From Bacteroidales bacterium (lineage in GTDB: Bacteria > Bacteroidota > Bacteroidia > Bacteroidales > UBA932): a stretch of DNA of 64,000 nt. The stretch is taken from assembly GCA_015060225.1 (NCBI GenBank), contig SUYX01000008.1:1-64000 (forward strand), read 5' to 3'. A program made the translations under genes and the position numbers. The first letter of the stretch is position 1. Each line of letters opens with the position of its first letter. The notes below the pieces were generated by a model. It did no database searches, was not told where the DNA came from, and saw only the letters and a program-made list of their open reading frames with translations. Shown in pieces: positions 35,901 to 45,167 of the stretch.

Positions 35901-37239
35901 GGTGGGCCGTACAGCTGAAATGAAGATTGTTGATGCAAATACAGGCATCACTTTGTCTCAGTACAATATCCCTTACGGTGCAGATTTGTTCAAGAAGGAG
36001 GGTGAGGCTGTTTCCAAAGGTGACCTTATCTGTAAATGGGACCCATATAACGCAGTAACCATCACAGAGCTTGCCGGTAAGGTAGTTTATGATGGCCTTG
36101 TAGAGGGTGTCACTTACAGGGAGGAGTCTGCTGACGAGTTCTCATTGCATAGAGATAAAGTTGTAATTGAGAGCAGGGACAAATCAAAGAACCCTAGTGT
36201 GAGAATCGTTGATGCCGGCGGCAATGACCTTAAACAGTACAACTTGCCTGTAGGTGCACACATTATGGTTGAGAACGGTCAGGATCTTGTAGCCGGTGAC
36301 ATCCTTATCAAGATTCCTCGTGCAATCGGCAAATCAGGTGATATCACCGGAGGTCTTCCTCGTGTAACAGAGTTGTTTGAGGCCCGTAACCCATCTAACC
36401 CTGCAATTGTATCAGAGATCAATGGTGAGGTTCTAATGGGCAAGATCAAACGTGGTAACAGGGAGATCATTGTAAAGAGCAAGACCGGAGAGGAGAAACG
36501 TTATCTTGTTCCGCTATCAAAACAGATCCTTGTACAGGAGAACGACTATGTACGCGCAGGTATGCCACTTTCTGACGGTGCAATTGCTCCAGCAGACATC
36601 TTGGCAATCCAGGGTCCTACAAAGGTTCAGGAGTATATCGTTAACGAGATTCAGGAGGTTTACCGCCTTCAGGGTGTGAAAATTAACGACAAGCACTTTG
36701 AGATCATTGTAAGACAGATGATGCGCAAAGTTGAGATTGTTGATCCGGGTGACACAAGATTCCTTCCTGAGCAGCTTGTTGACAAGTGGGAGTTCATGCA
36801 GGAGAATGATGAAATCTGGGACAAGAAAGTTATCCTTGATGCAGGTGATTCACAGACTTTGAAAGCAGGTCAGATTGTAAGCGTAAGAAGATTGAGGGAT
36901 GAGAACTCTATCCTCAAACGTCAGGATCTTAAACTTGTGGAGGCAAGGGATGCAGTTCCTGCAACTTCTAACCAGGTTCTTCAGGGTATTACCAGAGCAG
37001 CGTTGAAGACAAGCAGCTTTATGTCTGCAGCTTCTTTCCAGGAGACAACCAAGGTACTTAGTGAGGCAGCTATCCACGGTAAGATTGATACTTTGGAGGG
37101 TCTTAAGGAGAACGTTATCTGCGGTCATCCTATACCAGCCGGTACCGGCCAGAGAGAATACGAAAAACTTATCGTTGCATCTATGGAGGACTACCAGAGA
37201 ATGGCTAAGGCAAGACAGGCCAAAGAGCAGGCAGAGTAA
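32962..37239 (+). CDS. rpoC: DNA-directed RNA polymerase beta' subunit
   Basis: A 1425-aa catalytic subunit. The active-site magnesium motif is [12 protein letters not shown]. The N-terminal zinc finger is [20 protein letters not shown], and the second zinc site is [16 protein letters not shown]. The bridge-helix and trigger-loop region contains [16 protein letters not shown]. It is followed by a strong terminator, and the next gene is a carbonic-anhydrase-like protein. The ribosomal rpsL-rpsG-fusA genes found after rpoC in many bacteria are absent from this window. Confidence 0.99.
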   Translation: MSSFKKDIKVKSNFNRITIGLASPEEILDRSSGEVLKPETVNYRTYKPERDGLFCERIFGPSKDYECHCGKYKRIRYRGIICDRCGVEVTEKKVRRERMGHITLTVPVAHIWYFRSTPNKIGYLLGIPTKKLDAIIYYERYVVIQPGLAAENGIKELDLLTEEEYLNVLDNLPKENQMLDDSDPDKFVAGMGAEAIYTLLCKVDLDDLSYSLRSRIETETSQQRKADALKRLSVIEAFRESKDINRPEWMILKVIPVIPPDLRPLVPLDGGRFATSDLNDLYRRVIIRNNRLKRLIEIKAPEVILRNEKRMLQEAVDSLFDNSRKSNAVKTEANRTLKSLSDSLKGKQGRFRQNLLGKRVDYSARSVIVVGPELKMHECGLPKFMAAELYKPFIIRKLIERGIVKTVKSAKKIVDRKDPVIWDILENVMKGHPVLLNRAPTLHRLGIQAFQPKLIEGKAIQLHPLACTAFNADFDGDQMAVHLPLGNAAVLEAQLLMLGSHNILNPANGAPITVPSQDMVLGLYYITKPRPGAKGEGMNFYGPEEIIIAYNEGRLALHAEVNVRLPKVMADPSQGYHMVKTTAGRILVNQLVPAEVGYINEILTKKSLRDIIGNVLKVSGVARTAQFLDDIKNLGYKMAFKGGLSFNLGDVIIPEEKAKLVNDGYAQVESIQANYNLGLITNNERYNQVVDIWTTTNAKLTNIVEKQISTDNQGFNPVYMMLHSGARGSKEQIRQLCGMRGLMAKPQKSGSTGAEIIENPILSNFKEGLSVLEYFISTHGARKGLADTALKTADAGYLTRRLVDVSHDVIINEEDCGTLRGLVATAIKNKDDIVESLYDRILGRTTVHDVYNPLTGEKIIGAGEEITEDIAALIESLPIEAVEIRSVLTCESKKGVCAKCYGRNLARGRMVEKGEVVGVIAAQSIGEPGTQLTLRTFHVGGTASGSVSESEIKSKYEGKVEFEELRTITKVEGDTTREIVVGRTAEMKIVDANTGITLSQYNIPYGADLFKKEGEAVSKGDLICKWDPYNAVTITELAGKVVYDGLVEGVTYREESADEFSLHRDKVVIESRDKSKNPSVRIVDAGGNDLKQYNLPVGAHIMVENGQDLVAGDILIKIPRAIGKSGDITGGLPRVTELFEARNPSNPAIVSEINGEVLMGKIKRGNREIIVKSKTGEEKRYLVPLSKQILVQENDYVRAGMPLSDGAIAPADILAIQGPTKVQEYIVNEIQEVYRLQGVKINDKHFEIIVRQMMRKVEIVDPGDTRFLPEQLVDKWEFMQENDEIWDKKVILDAGDSQTLKAGQIVSVRRLRDENSILKRQDLKLVEARDAVPATSNQVLQGITRAALKTSSFMSAASFQETTKVLSEAAIHGKIDTLEGLKENVICGHPIPAGTGQREYEKLIVASMEDYQRMAKARQAKEQAE

Positions 37240-37260
37240 TGTAAATTGCTATATGAAGAG

Positions 37261-37290
37261 AGGTGGGCAGTATATGTCCACCTTTTTTTT
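37261..37290 (+). terminator. Intrinsic terminator of rpoC
   Basis: AGGTGGGCA/TGTCCACCT gives a 9-bp stem with one G-U pair and a 5-nt loop, followed by an 8-nt T-run. Confidence 0.92.
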
Positions 37291-37292
37291 AC

Positions 37293-37300
37293 TATATTTG
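37293..37300 (+). promoter_or_regulatory. -7 box for the gamma-carbonic-anhydrase-like gene
   Basis: TATATTTG matches TAnnTTTG exactly, placed directly after the rpoC terminator T-run. Start of transcription near 37307 leaves a leader of about 19 nt. A clear TTTG -33 element is lacking. Confidence 0.7.
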
Positions 37301-37325
37301 CCTATTATAAGTAATTATCGGGAAA

Positions 37326-37835
37326 ATGGCTATAATCAGAGAATTAAGAGGGTTTACCCCTAAGTTTGGCAAGGATTGCTTCCTTGCGGAGAATGCAGCA
37401 ATAATAGGTGATGTCACTATGGGTGATGATTGCAGTATATGGTACGGAACTGTGCTCAGAGGTGATGTCAATACTATAAAGATAGGGGACAGGGTGAATA
37501 TTCAGGATGGAGCTGTGGTTCATACATTATATGAGAGGTCTGTGAGTGAGATAGGAGATGATGTTTCAGTGGGGCATAATGCAATTATCCATGGAGCAAA
37601 AATTGGCAATAATGTCCTTATTGGCATGGGAGCAATAATAATGGACAATGCTGTTGTTCCCGACAATACAATAATTGCAGCCGGAGCTGTGGTTTTGAGC
37701 AATGCCGTGCTGGAACCGGGAGTTTATGCAGGTATTCCTGCCAAGAAGGTAAAGGATTCTTCCCAGGCTGTATATGAGGCTGCCCACAAGAATGCCCAGG
37801 GGTATCTTATGTATAAAGAGTGGTACAAAGAATAA
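37326..37835 (+). CDS. Gamma-carbonic-anhydrase-like hexapeptide protein
   Basis: A 169-aa left-handed beta-helix protein of the YrdA/PaaY group. Repeating hexapeptide turns are seen in GDVTMGDDCSIWYGTVLRGDVNTIKIGDRVNIQDGAVVH. The likely zinc-binding histidines are in VVHT and VSVGHNAIIHG. Family members are trimeric; some have carbonic anhydrase or thioesterase activity, many have none shown. It has its own promoter after the rpoC terminator and stands 24 nt before a TlpA-type gene. The start ATG is preceded by ATCGGGAAA, similar to sequence before aroK and era. Confidence 0.9.
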   Translation: MAIIRELRGFTPKFGKDCFLAENAAIIGDVTMGDDCSIWYGTVLRGDVNTIKIGDRVNIQDGAVVHTLYERSVSEIGDDVSVGHNAIIHGAKIGNNVLIGMGAIIMDNAVVPDNTIIAAGAVVLSNAVLEPGVYAGIPAKKVKDSSQAVYEAAHKNAQGYLMYKEWYKE

Positions 37836-37859
37836 TAACAATCAATAAATTTTTACAAT

Positions 37860-38975
37860 ATGAAAAAATTACTTCTTATTGGAGCAGCTGCCATAATTGC
37901 GGCATGTTCTTCACAGCCTGAAGCAGGCTATACAGTTAATGTAACAGTTACCGGTGATCTTGCACAGTTGCCAAATGATACTCTTGTACTTACCGGAGGT
38001 ACAAGAAAAGCTCCTGTAGCTGATACTGCAGTTCTTGTAAACGGCAAAGCTACTTTCAAAGGGGAGACAACAACTCCTACATATTATACGCTTTCATTCA
38101 ATGGAAAGAAAGCTCTCAGCAGATTCTTTGTAGAGAATAATGCCAAGTATGACATTAATGCCAATCTTGATGCAGGCGAGACAACAGTTATTACAACTGG
38201 AGAAATCCAGTCTCACATTGAGAGTGTAAATGCAAAAAGAAAAGAGCTGTTTGCAGCCGGCAAACTTGATTCATTGATGAAGGTATACGGCAAAATGAGC
38301 GATGAGGAGAAAGCGGCTTTCAGAGAGGCTTACAACAATGTTGAGAAAGAGATCAACGGTATGAACGAAGCTTATCTTGCAGCAAATCCTGCATCTCCTT
38401 ATGCCCTTTACACTTTGGCTTCTACAATAGGTGATGTTCCGGTTGCTGAGCTGGATGCCAAATTGGCTACTTTTGATACATTGGCAGCTTATGCAAACAA
38501 TGACCTACTGAAAGATGCAAAAGAGACCGCAGCATTGATCAAATCTTTACAGCCAGGCAACAAGGCTCCTGATTTTGTACAGAATGACCCTGATGGAAAG
38601 CCTGTAAAATTTTCAGACATCTATTCAAAGAACAAGCTTACCATGGTTGATTTTTGGGCAAGCTGGTGCGGACCTTGCCGCGCTTTCAACCCTGATCTTG
38701 TAAAGATTTACAAGAAATATCATAGAAAAGGTTTTGAGATTCTTGGAGTATCTCATGATAGGGATTATAATGCATGGGTAAAAGGTATCAAGGATGACAA
38801 GCTTGCATGGCCTCAGGTTTCAGACCTCAAATATTGGGACAACGAGGTAGGCAAGATGTATTATGTAAGATATATCCCTCAGAATATTTTTGTTGACCAG
38901 AACGGTATCATTGTAGGAAGACAGATTGACAAACCTGAGGTTGAAGGATTTATTGGGGAGTTCCTGAAGAAATAA
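37860..38975 (+). CDS. TlpA/ResA-like thioredoxin lipoprotein
   Basis: A 371-aa lipoprotein (IIAACSSQ). The N-terminal beta domain (about 25-110) resembles DUF4369, common in Bacteroidota thioredoxins. A helical middle section (about 115-230) is followed by a thioredoxin-fold domain from about residue 232, with the redox motif WASWCGPC and the cis-Pro region RYIPQNIFVDQNG. It probably acts on disulfides or cytochrome maturation in the periplasm. It is 24 nt after the carbonic-anhydrase-like gene and 18 nt before a DUF5723 gene, so likely in the same transcript. Confidence 0.9.
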   Translation: MKKLLLIGAAAIIAACSSQPEAGYTVNVTVTGDLAQLPNDTLVLTGGTRKAPVADTAVLVNGKATFKGETTTPTYYTLSFNGKKALSRFFVENNAKYDINANLDAGETTVITTGEIQSHIESVNAKRKELFAAGKLDSLMKVYGKMSDEEKAAFREAYNNVEKEINGMNEAYLAANPASPYALYTLASTIGDVPVAELDAKLATFDTLAAYANNDLLKDAKETAALIKSLQPGNKAPDFVQNDPDGKPVKFSDIYSKNKLTMVDFWASWCGPCRAFNPDLVKIYKKYHRKGFEILGVSHDRDYNAWVKGIKDDKLAWPQVSDLKYWDNEVGKMYYVRYIPQNIFVDQNGIIVGRQIDKPEVEGFIGEFLKK

Positions 38976-38993
38976 TTATTATTCCGTACAATT

Positions 38994-40298
38994 ATGAGGA
39001 AAATTACATTCATAGGGATTGTGCTTCTGATATGCCTTCCCGTTATTTGTAAAGCCCAGTATTTGAGGAACTCATATTTTGTAGAAGGCAACAGTGCAAG
39101 ATTGTCCATGAATCCTGCACTGCAGCCTGTGCGTGGGTATTATAATCTTCCTGTTATAGGTGCGTTTAATTTGGAGGTCTCTTCCAATTCCTTAAGTTAC
39201 AGGGATATAATGGATGTTGTTGGTGAAGAGGATGATTTCTATAAGAGTAATGAGTTTATCAATAAGCTTGATATAGACAACAAACTGGATTTGAACCTTA
39301 ATACTGATATCATTTCATTCGGATATCATAAAGGTCCCAAATTCTACTCATTCAATATTGGGGCCCGTGTAAATGTTGATGCTTCCATTCCAAGGTCTAT
39401 GTTTGAGTATCTGAGGGATATGGACAGTGATCTCATTACAGGCAGCCGCAGATACAATATCCTTAATGAGGAGGTAAATGTAAATGCATATACCGAGATA
39501 GGTTTCGGCTATTCAAGGGTAATCAATGACCGTCTCACTATAGGAACCAAAATAAAGGGCCTTTTGGGTTGTGCCAATATGAAGCTTAAAGTAAATGAGC
39601 TGGATATTGATGCTCATCTTCCTGATTCAGATAATCTTTTCCTCCCATATGCAGATATTGCTACAAGTGCAGAACTTGAATTGTCGGGAAAAGGTGTGGA
39701 ATTGCAGGAGAATGCTGAGGGTTATATTGAAGATGTTGAGTTTGACAAGTTTGGAATAGGCGGTTTTGGTGCGGCCATTGATTTGGGTATTAACTACAAG
39801 CTAACAGACCACATTGCCCTTTCTGCAGCTATCCTGGATTTAGGATTCATTTCATGGAACAAAGGGAGTTCTACTGTAAGCAAAGCTTCAGGAAATATCC
39901 GTGTGGATGGTATAGATGATCTTGATGTGTTGGATTTTGATTTGTTCGGTTTGAAAAAGGGAGAAGGGAAGTCCCGTACAACAAGGCTTTGTCCTACACT
40001 TGTGTTGGGTGGTGAATACAGTATTCTGGAGAACAAGATAGGTTTGGGTATCCTTTCAACCACCCGTTTTGGCGAGATTGAGAATTACTCTGAGCTTACA
40101 GCCTCTGCCACATTCCGCCCTGGCAATTTCTTCAATGCAACAGTCAGCTACTCTTTGATGCAGGGTTCTGATACTTTTGGCCTTGCTCTTAAACTGGGAG
40201 GATTGTTTGTAGGTACAGACTATATGTTCCTGGGTGACGATACAAAGCATGTGAATGCATATGTCGGATTGTCAATACCTTTGGCCAAAAAGAAATAA
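38994..40298 (+). CDS. DUF5723-type outer-membrane beta-barrel protein
   Basis: A 434-aa protein with signal peptide cut near ICKAQ. It begins NSYFVEGNSARLSMNPALQPVRGYYNLP, the hallmark opening of the DUF5723 family. Amphipathic strands run throughout (for example FYSFNIGARVNV, AYTEIGFGYSRVI, HIALSAAILDLGF) and the C-terminus is a typical barrel strand. It is probably an outer-membrane protein of unknown function. It is the last gene before a bidirectional terminator. Confidence 0.8.
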   Translation: MRKITFIGIVLLICLPVICKAQYLRNSYFVEGNSARLSMNPALQPVRGYYNLPVIGAFNLEVSSNSLSYRDIMDVVGEEDDFYKSNEFINKLDIDNKLDLNLNTDIISFGYHKGPKFYSFNIGARVNVDASIPRSMFEYLRDMDSDLITGSRRYNILNEEVNVNAYTEIGFGYSRVINDRLTIGTKIKGLLGCANMKLKVNELDIDAHLPDSDNLFLPYADIATSAELELSGKGVELQENAEGYIEDVEFDKFGIGGFGAAIDLGINYKLTDHIALSAAILDLGFISWNKGSSTVSKASGNIRVDGIDDLDVLDFDLFGLKKGEGKSRTTRLCPTLVLGGEYSILENKIGLGILSTTRFGEIENYSELTASATFRPGNFFNATVSYSLMQGSDTFGLALKLGGLFVGTDYMFLGDDTKHVNAYVGLSIPLAKKK

Positions 40299-40315
40299 AA
40301 TGGTGTATATAAAAA

Positions 40316-40344
40316 AATAGCCCCGAAATAATTTCGGGGCTATT
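40316..40344. terminator. Bidirectional terminator between DUF5723 gene and purA
   Basis: AATAGCCCCGAAA/TTTCGGGGCTATT is a 13-bp perfect stem with a 3-nt loop, flanked by A-run and T-run, serving both convergent genes. Confidence 0.93.
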
Positions 40345-40347
40345 TTT

Positions 40348-41619
40348 TTATTCCTCATTGCGGAAGATTGTCTGAACACGGTCTGGGCCGAGTGAAATTA
40401 CTGAGATTGGAACATTCAGCTCTTTCTCAATGAACCTCACATAGTTCATGAACTCAAACGGAAGTTCCTCCTCACGTGTAATTTGTGAAAGGTCCCTGTT
40501 CCATCCCTTGAACTCCTTGTAGATAGGCTCAATCTCTGCATATGTATCATATGGTACCTGATCTGTTTCAACACCGTCCACTTTGTAGCCTGTGGCAACT
40601 TTAATGGTTTCAAATGTGTCAAGCACATCTGCCTTCATCATAATGAGCTCAGTTACGCCGTCAAGCATGATTGCATATTTGAGGGCAGGAAGATCCAGCC
40701 ATCCGGTTCTTCTTGGACGTCCGGTAGTAGCACCGAACTCAAAACCTTTCTTGCGGAGCTCCTCACCGGTCTCGTCGTTAAGTTCTGTAGGGAATGGACC
40801 GCTTCCAACTCTTGTGCAGTAAGCCTTGAAGATACCGTAAACTTTGCCAATCTTGGTTGGAGCTACTCCCAAACCTGTACATACACCTGCGCAAGTGGTT
40901 GAAGATGAAGTTACGAATGGGTATGAACCGAAGTCAACATCAAGCATTGTCCCCTGAGCACCCTCTGCAAGAATCTTCTTGTTGTCTGTAAGATACTTGT
41001 TTGCTACATACTCACCGTCAACAAGGTTGAAGGTTTTAAGGTACTCTATGGCCTCCATCCACTCGCTCTCTTTCTCCTCTGCATTGAACTCGTAGTCGAA
41101 CTGAGCAAGGGTTGCAAGGTGCTTGTTCTTTAGGGTAAGGAATCTGTCTGCAAAATCAGCTGTAAGGACATCACCCACCCTTAGACCGTTACGGCCGGTC
41201 TTGTCCATATATGTAGGCCCTATACCTTTAAGGGTTGAACCAATTTTTGACTTGCCTTTTGCAGCCTCAGAAGCTGCATCCAAAATTCTGTGTGTTGGAA
41301 GGATGAGGTGTGCTTTTTTTGAAATGACAACCCTCTCCCTTACAGGAACACCTGTTGCCTCAATTTCCAGGCACTCCTCCTTGAAAATGATTGGGTCAAT
41401 GACAACACCATTTCCAATGATGTTTACAGCATTTTTTCTGAATACTCCCGACGGTACAGTGTGAAGGACAAATTTCTTTCCTTCAAAATGGAGTGAGTGT
41501 CCGGCGTTGGGACCTCCCTGGAATCTTGCAATTACAGGATAGGAGTTAGCCAGAACATCCACTATTTTACCCTTACCTTCGTCGCCCCATTGCAGGCCAA
41601 GTACAACATCTACTTTCAT
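40348..41619 (-). CDS. purA: Adenylosuccinate synthetase
   Basis: A 423-aa cytoplasmic enzyme that uses GTP and aspartate to turn IMP into adenylosuccinate, the first committed step to AMP. Motifs are GLQWGDEGKGKIVD (GTP-binding loop with catalytic Asp), GGPNAGHSLHFEG, GIGPTYMDKTGRNGLRV and TTGRPRRTGWLDL. Length and order are normal. It follows ssb on the minus strand with a 42-nt gap and may be co-transcribed with it. Confidence 0.98.
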   Translation of the reverse strand: MKVDVVLGLQWGDEGKGKIVDVLANSYPVIARFQGGPNAGHSLHFEGKKFVLHTVPSGVFRKNAVNIIGNGVVIDPIIFKEECLEIEATGVPVRERVVISKKAHLILPTHRILDAASEAAKGKSKIGSTLKGIGPTYMDKTGRNGLRVGDVLTADFADRFLTLKNKHLATLAQFDYEFNAEEKESEWMEAIEYLKTFNLVDGEYVANKYLTDNKKILAEGAQGTMLDVDFGSYPFVTSSSTTCAGVCTGLGVAPTKIGKVYGIFKAYCTRVGSGPFPTELNDETGEELRKKGFEFGATTGRPRRTGWLDLPALKYAIMLDGVTELIMMKADVLDTFETIKVATGYKVDGVETDQVPYDTYAEIEPIYKEFKGWNRDLSQITREEELPFEFMNYVRFIEKELNVPISVISLGPDRVQTIFRNEE

Positions 41620-41661
41620 AAGTCTGGTATATTATTATTTCTTTCTGTTTATAGTTTCAAA

Positions 41662-42096
41662 TTAGAATGGAAGGTCATCTGACGTATCCTCTACAGGTGC
41701 TGTAAAGACCGGCTGTACAGGAGCTGACTGCTGCATTGGTGTCTCCATTGGAGATCCTGTTGCTGTACCCCTTCTGTCCAGGAGTCTTATATTGTCTGCA
41801 ACAATCTCAGTGGTATACCTCTTGGCACCTGTCTGGTCTGACCAGCTTCTTGTGCGGATCTTCCCTTCAACAAAAATCTGGGCCCCCTTCCTGATATATT
41901 TCTCAGAGAGTTCGGCAAGATTCCTCCAGCACACTATGTTGTGCCACTCTGTCTGGTCCTGCAACTCTCCATTCCTGTTCTTGTATCTCTCTGTTGTTGC
42001 CAGAGTGAAAGAGGCTACTGCTATACCTGTCTCCAGGTGCCTTACCTCGGGGTCCTTACCCACATTGCCAATTAGAATAACTTTATTGAATGACAT
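41662..42096 (-). CDS. ssb: Single-stranded DNA-binding protein
   Basis: 144 aa from ATG 42096 (MSFNKVILIGNVGKDPEVR). The ORF-track start at 42174 would add 26 hydrophobic residues not found in the family. An OB-fold domain covers residues 1-105, with WHNIVCWRNLAELSEKYIRKGAQIFVEGKIRTRSW. A Pro/Gln-rich linker leads to the acidic tip DTSDDLPF that recruits repair and replication proteins. It lies between aroE and purA on the minus strand. Confidence 0.96.
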   Translation of the reverse strand: MSFNKVILIGNVGKDPEVRHLETGIAVASFTLATTERYKNRNGELQDQTEWHNIVCWRNLAELSEKYIRKGAQIFVEGKIRTRSWSDQTGAKRYTTEIVADNIRLLDRRGTATGSPMETPMQQSAPVQPVFTAPVEDTSDDLPF

Positions 42097-42180
42097 TCCT
42101 AATAATGTTTTAACGGCTAAAATTACAATTTTATTTGCACATAGGGATAAAAAAAAAGCAAAAGTTATCCACAAGATTTG

Positions 42181-42951
42181 TCAGATGCCCATAACCTGTT
42201 TCATGGCAACTGTATCCGGCTCCTTGCCGGTAAATAGCTTGAATGCCGGAATAGCTTGGTTATAAAGCCAATAGCGTCCACTAATGTAGCTTTCAGCTCC
42301 GGAATTTGCAAGATTGGGATGTGCGTAATTGGCTTCAAATACAATTTTTCCCTCCAGTGATATCCCCTGCAGCTGGCCAATTTCCATGGAGAGGTTGTAG
42401 ATTATGATGTCGGTTTCAGGGAGAATTTGCGGTATGTTATCAAGCGGAATGAATTCGGCCCCTATTTTTGACGCAAAAGGGGCTGCCGCATTGGAGCTTC
42501 TGTTGGCAAAGAAAACCCGCATTCCCATATCGCATACGGCAAGAGCTGCAGCTTTGCCAGCACCTCCGGCTCCAATTACAAGGGTTGTGAGGGATGGCAT
42601 TTCATCCTTTTTCCCTTTGCTTTCAAGAAAATCGGAAAGGGTATTCCTTACCCCATAATAATCTGTATTGAATGAGTGGAGCTTGCCTTCTCTTGATATT
42701 ACAGTGTTTGCACTTGACAGGATGGATGAAATTCTGTCGGGAAGAGAAATGTACTCCATTACATCATCTTTAAAAGGAGAGGTTACATTGCATCCGCTGA
42801 ACCCCTCTGATGTGAATCTTTCAATTGCCTCTTTGCATGTTGGTGCATGAAGGAGGCTGTATGTGTCCTCCCCCTCCGGGTAGGCGGCTTTGAAGAGTGC
42901 CGGACTCTTTGAGTGGGTAATTGGGTTACCTATGAGTGCGAATTTTGCCAT
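42181..42951 (-). CDS. aroE: Shikimate dehydrogenase
   Basis: 256 aa from ATG 42951 (MAKFALIGNPITHSKSP). The ORF-track start 45 nt upstream adds residues from inside the preceding gene. It reduces 3-dehydroshikimate with NADPH in chorismate synthesis. Motifs are SKSPALF, the catalytic lysine in NVTSPFKDDV, the dinucleotide loop GAGGAGKAA and the NRSS adenine-binding segment. The start overlaps the upstream permease stop (TAATG), suggesting translational coupling although the functions are unrelated. AroK is encoded separately at 54810. Confidence 0.95.
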   Translation of the reverse strand: MAKFALIGNPITHSKSPALFKAAYPEGEDTYSLLHAPTCKEAIERFTSEGFSGCNVTSPFKDDVMEYISLPDRISSILSSANTVISREGKLHSFNTDYYGVRNTLSDFLESKGKKDEMPSLTTLVIGAGGAGKAAALAVCDMGMRVFFANRSSNAAAPFASKIGAEFIPLDNIPQILPETDIIIYNLSMEIGQLQGISLEGKIVFEANYAHPNLANSGAESYISGRYWLYNQAIPAFKLFTGKEPDTVAMKQVMGI

Positions 42952-45167
42952 TATTTTCCCGATGGTTTCTGCAAATTTACGATTTTTCGTGAGCAAACGA
43001 AGAAAATGGTGCCGTAAATGAACAGTTGTGCCACCAGAAGGAGTATCTGTGGAGTGATATTGTGCAGGTTCCCTCCCATGGAGTTGAGTTTGAGATATCC
43101 TATGATTCCTGGAGATGTAGGGACAAGGTAATGGACAACCTGCCAGAAATGGGGAATCTGCACCATAGGGAATGAGGTGCCGGAGAGGAAGATGAGTCCT
43201 ATGGAGAAGAATGGTACATACAGCATTATCTCTTCTGTATCCTTAATGAAAAGGGTAAATGCAGCGGCAAATGCCAATGAACTTGCCAGAAAGATGAATA
43301 TGAAGAGGAACAGTTCCAGTTTGTTGGCCAGAGTTGGGAGATCAAATATATATGGTACTGCTCCTGCCAGGAAGAGTGAGAGGAAGAAATAGGCTGCAAA
43401 CAGTGGCGGGATGTATCTGTACGGATGAATCTTCCTGGTGCCGGCAAGGATACCGGCGCACATGAGCATTGTCTGGAAGAGGATAACGGTAATGGCTATC
43501 GGGAGGAGATACGAACCGTATCCCTCATTGTGGTTGTATATTGCCACATGGCAGGTGTTGAAGGTTGGGGTGCCGGCAATGGCGGGCTGTTGCGGCAATG
43601 GAAGGTTTCTTACAACGTTTTCCCGGAGAGAGCCGTTTATGGCTTGCATTGTTGCTGCAGCCCCCTTCTGTATTGTGAGATAGTAGAGGAACGAGGTGGT
43701 GGTTTCATATACAATGAATGGTGATTCTATACCCATGGCTACCAAAGTTGAGAAGTCAGGGGGGATTATGACAATACCTTTTGCTTTTGCACTGCGCATG
43801 AGTGATGTAGCCTGCTGCAGATCTGTGCATTCTGCGGCAATGTTTATCTGCTGTGTGGCATTCAGACTCCTCAGGTATTCCCGGCTGGTATATGTCCGTG
43901 AATTGTCAATTACAGCTACAGGTATCTCCGTTACAATATTTGGGTGGTACAGGAGTCCGTAAAGTACTCCGTAACCTATAGTGCCCCCAAGCATTACAAG
44001 TGCAACCCCCCACATTGTAGGGATGGGTTTCCCCTTTTCCTTTATTATAGCCTTTTTAAGCAGCGGAATTGTAGCTGCGGCAACGGCAATGGTAAGGAGC
44101 ATTGCTGCGTAATATTGCCATTTGAATACAAAAGGGGCATCATTGTAGAGGATGGAGCGGTTTGCCTCAATAAAGTGCCTTATTGGGAACAGGCTGCATA
44201 GCATCTCAAATGGAGGGTACATGCTTTCCAGTGGAAAAGTTACTCCGGAGGCAGTGGCACCCAGCGCCCCAATCATTGAGGCAATGCTTATGGCAACTGA
44301 TACTTTGGGTATAATGGAAATAATTGCCGTACCAAGGGCCACAGTTGTGAGAATGAACAATATGGAACTCAATAGCAGAGGAATGGTGTTGCTCTGCCCT
44401 GGAATCCCCCCAATTGTAAAGAACACAGCATTTGCTACAATTGCCTGTACTGTAAAGATGATTGTGTAGGGGAGAAGTTTCCCTGCAAGTGCCTTTATGA
44501 TATTTCCGTCCGAGGCTGCAAGCCATTCCTTAGTAATGTCTGTTCCAATGATATATACTGTAAATGTAAGGATAAATATCTGGAAGAATATGAAAAAGAA
44601 CGGGTAGGAGAGGAATATCCCGTAGTTGAGGGAGGAGTTGTAGGTGGATGCAAAGATCCCGTTTGTAGGGAGTGCAATGGACTCCATCTGCAGAGGTGTT
44701 ATTCCCGATGAATTTCCCCTTTCTGCAATCAGTTTCCTGGATACCTCTCCCAGCCCCTTTACAAAGGCACTCTCCATTTCACCTCCTACTGCCAGCAGCG
44801 TATTGTGGTAATAACAGGTTATGGTAGGGGTATCCCCTCCGTTGAGTTTGCTGCTGAAGTTTTGCGGAATTTCCAGGTATCCGAATATCTCCATATTCTG
44901 GAGAGCTTTTTTTGCCTCTGCGGGATTGCTGTAGATATGGTTTTTATCTATCCTTATTATGGGTGATGCGTCAACTGATGAGATTATTTCACGTGAAAAA
45001 GTGGTGTTGTCGCAATCCACCACACCTGCCGGAAGATCTTCAATTTTCCCCGAACCGAATATGGTAGCCATGAAGATGAGGGAAAACAATGGTATCACTA
45101 TGGCGGCAACGGTGCCCCTCCTGTTGCTGCGCATCCTCTGCAATTCCCTATGAAGCGAGTTTCTCAT
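42951..45167 (-). CDS. ABC-2-type export permease with two tandem modules
   Basis: A 738-aa inner-membrane protein made of two similar halves. Each has an N-terminal membrane segment, a large external domain and about five further membrane helices. The external domains correspond: PAGVVDCDNTTFSREIISSV in the first half and IPVAVIDNSRTYTSREYLRSL in the second, each followed by GYLEIPQNFSSKL or GIVIIPPDFSTLV. The family (ABC-2 permeases of drug-export type, DUF3533/YhgE-like) usually has one such module per chain. It overlaps the HlyD gene by 4 nt. No ATP-binding subunit is encoded in the operon. Confidence 0.85.
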   Translation of the reverse strand: MRNSLHRELQRMRSNRRGTVAAIVIPLFSLIFMATIFGSGKIEDLPAGVVDCDNTTFSREIISSVDASPIIRIDKNHIYSNPAEAKKALQNMEIFGYLEIPQNFSSKLNGGDTPTITCYYHNTLLAVGGEMESAFVKGLGEVSRKLIAERGNSSGITPLQMESIALPTNGIFASTYNSSLNYGIFLSYPFFFIFFQIFILTFTVYIIGTDITKEWLAASDGNIIKALAGKLLPYTIIFTVQAIVANAVFFTIGGIPGQSNTIPLLLSSILFILTTVALGTAIISIIPKVSVAISIASMIGALGATASGVTFPLESMYPPFEMLCSLFPIRHFIEANRSILYNDAPFVFKWQYYAAMLLTIAVAAATIPLLKKAIIKEKGKPIPTMWGVALVMLGGTIGYGVLYGLLYHPNIVTEIPVAVIDNSRTYTSREYLRSLNATQQINIAAECTDLQQATSLMRSAKAKGIVIIPPDFSTLVAMGIESPFIVYETTTSFLYYLTIQKGAAATMQAINGSLRENVVRNLPLPQQPAIAGTPTFNTCHVAIYNHNEGYGSYLLPIAITVILFQTMLMCAGILAGTRKIHPYRYIPPLFAAYFFLSLFLAGAVPYIFDLPTLANKLELFLFIFIFLASSLAFAAAFTLFIKDTEEIMLYVPFFSIGLIFLSGTSFPMVQIPHFWQVVHYLVPTSPGIIGYLKLNSMGGNLHNITPQILLLVAQLFIYGTIFFVCSRKIVNLQKPSGK

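Noticed and set aside
42951-42996. Upstream start of aroE in the ORF track
   Set aside because: The extra 15 residues lie in the permease coding sequence and are absent from the family; the TAATG overlap supports 42951.
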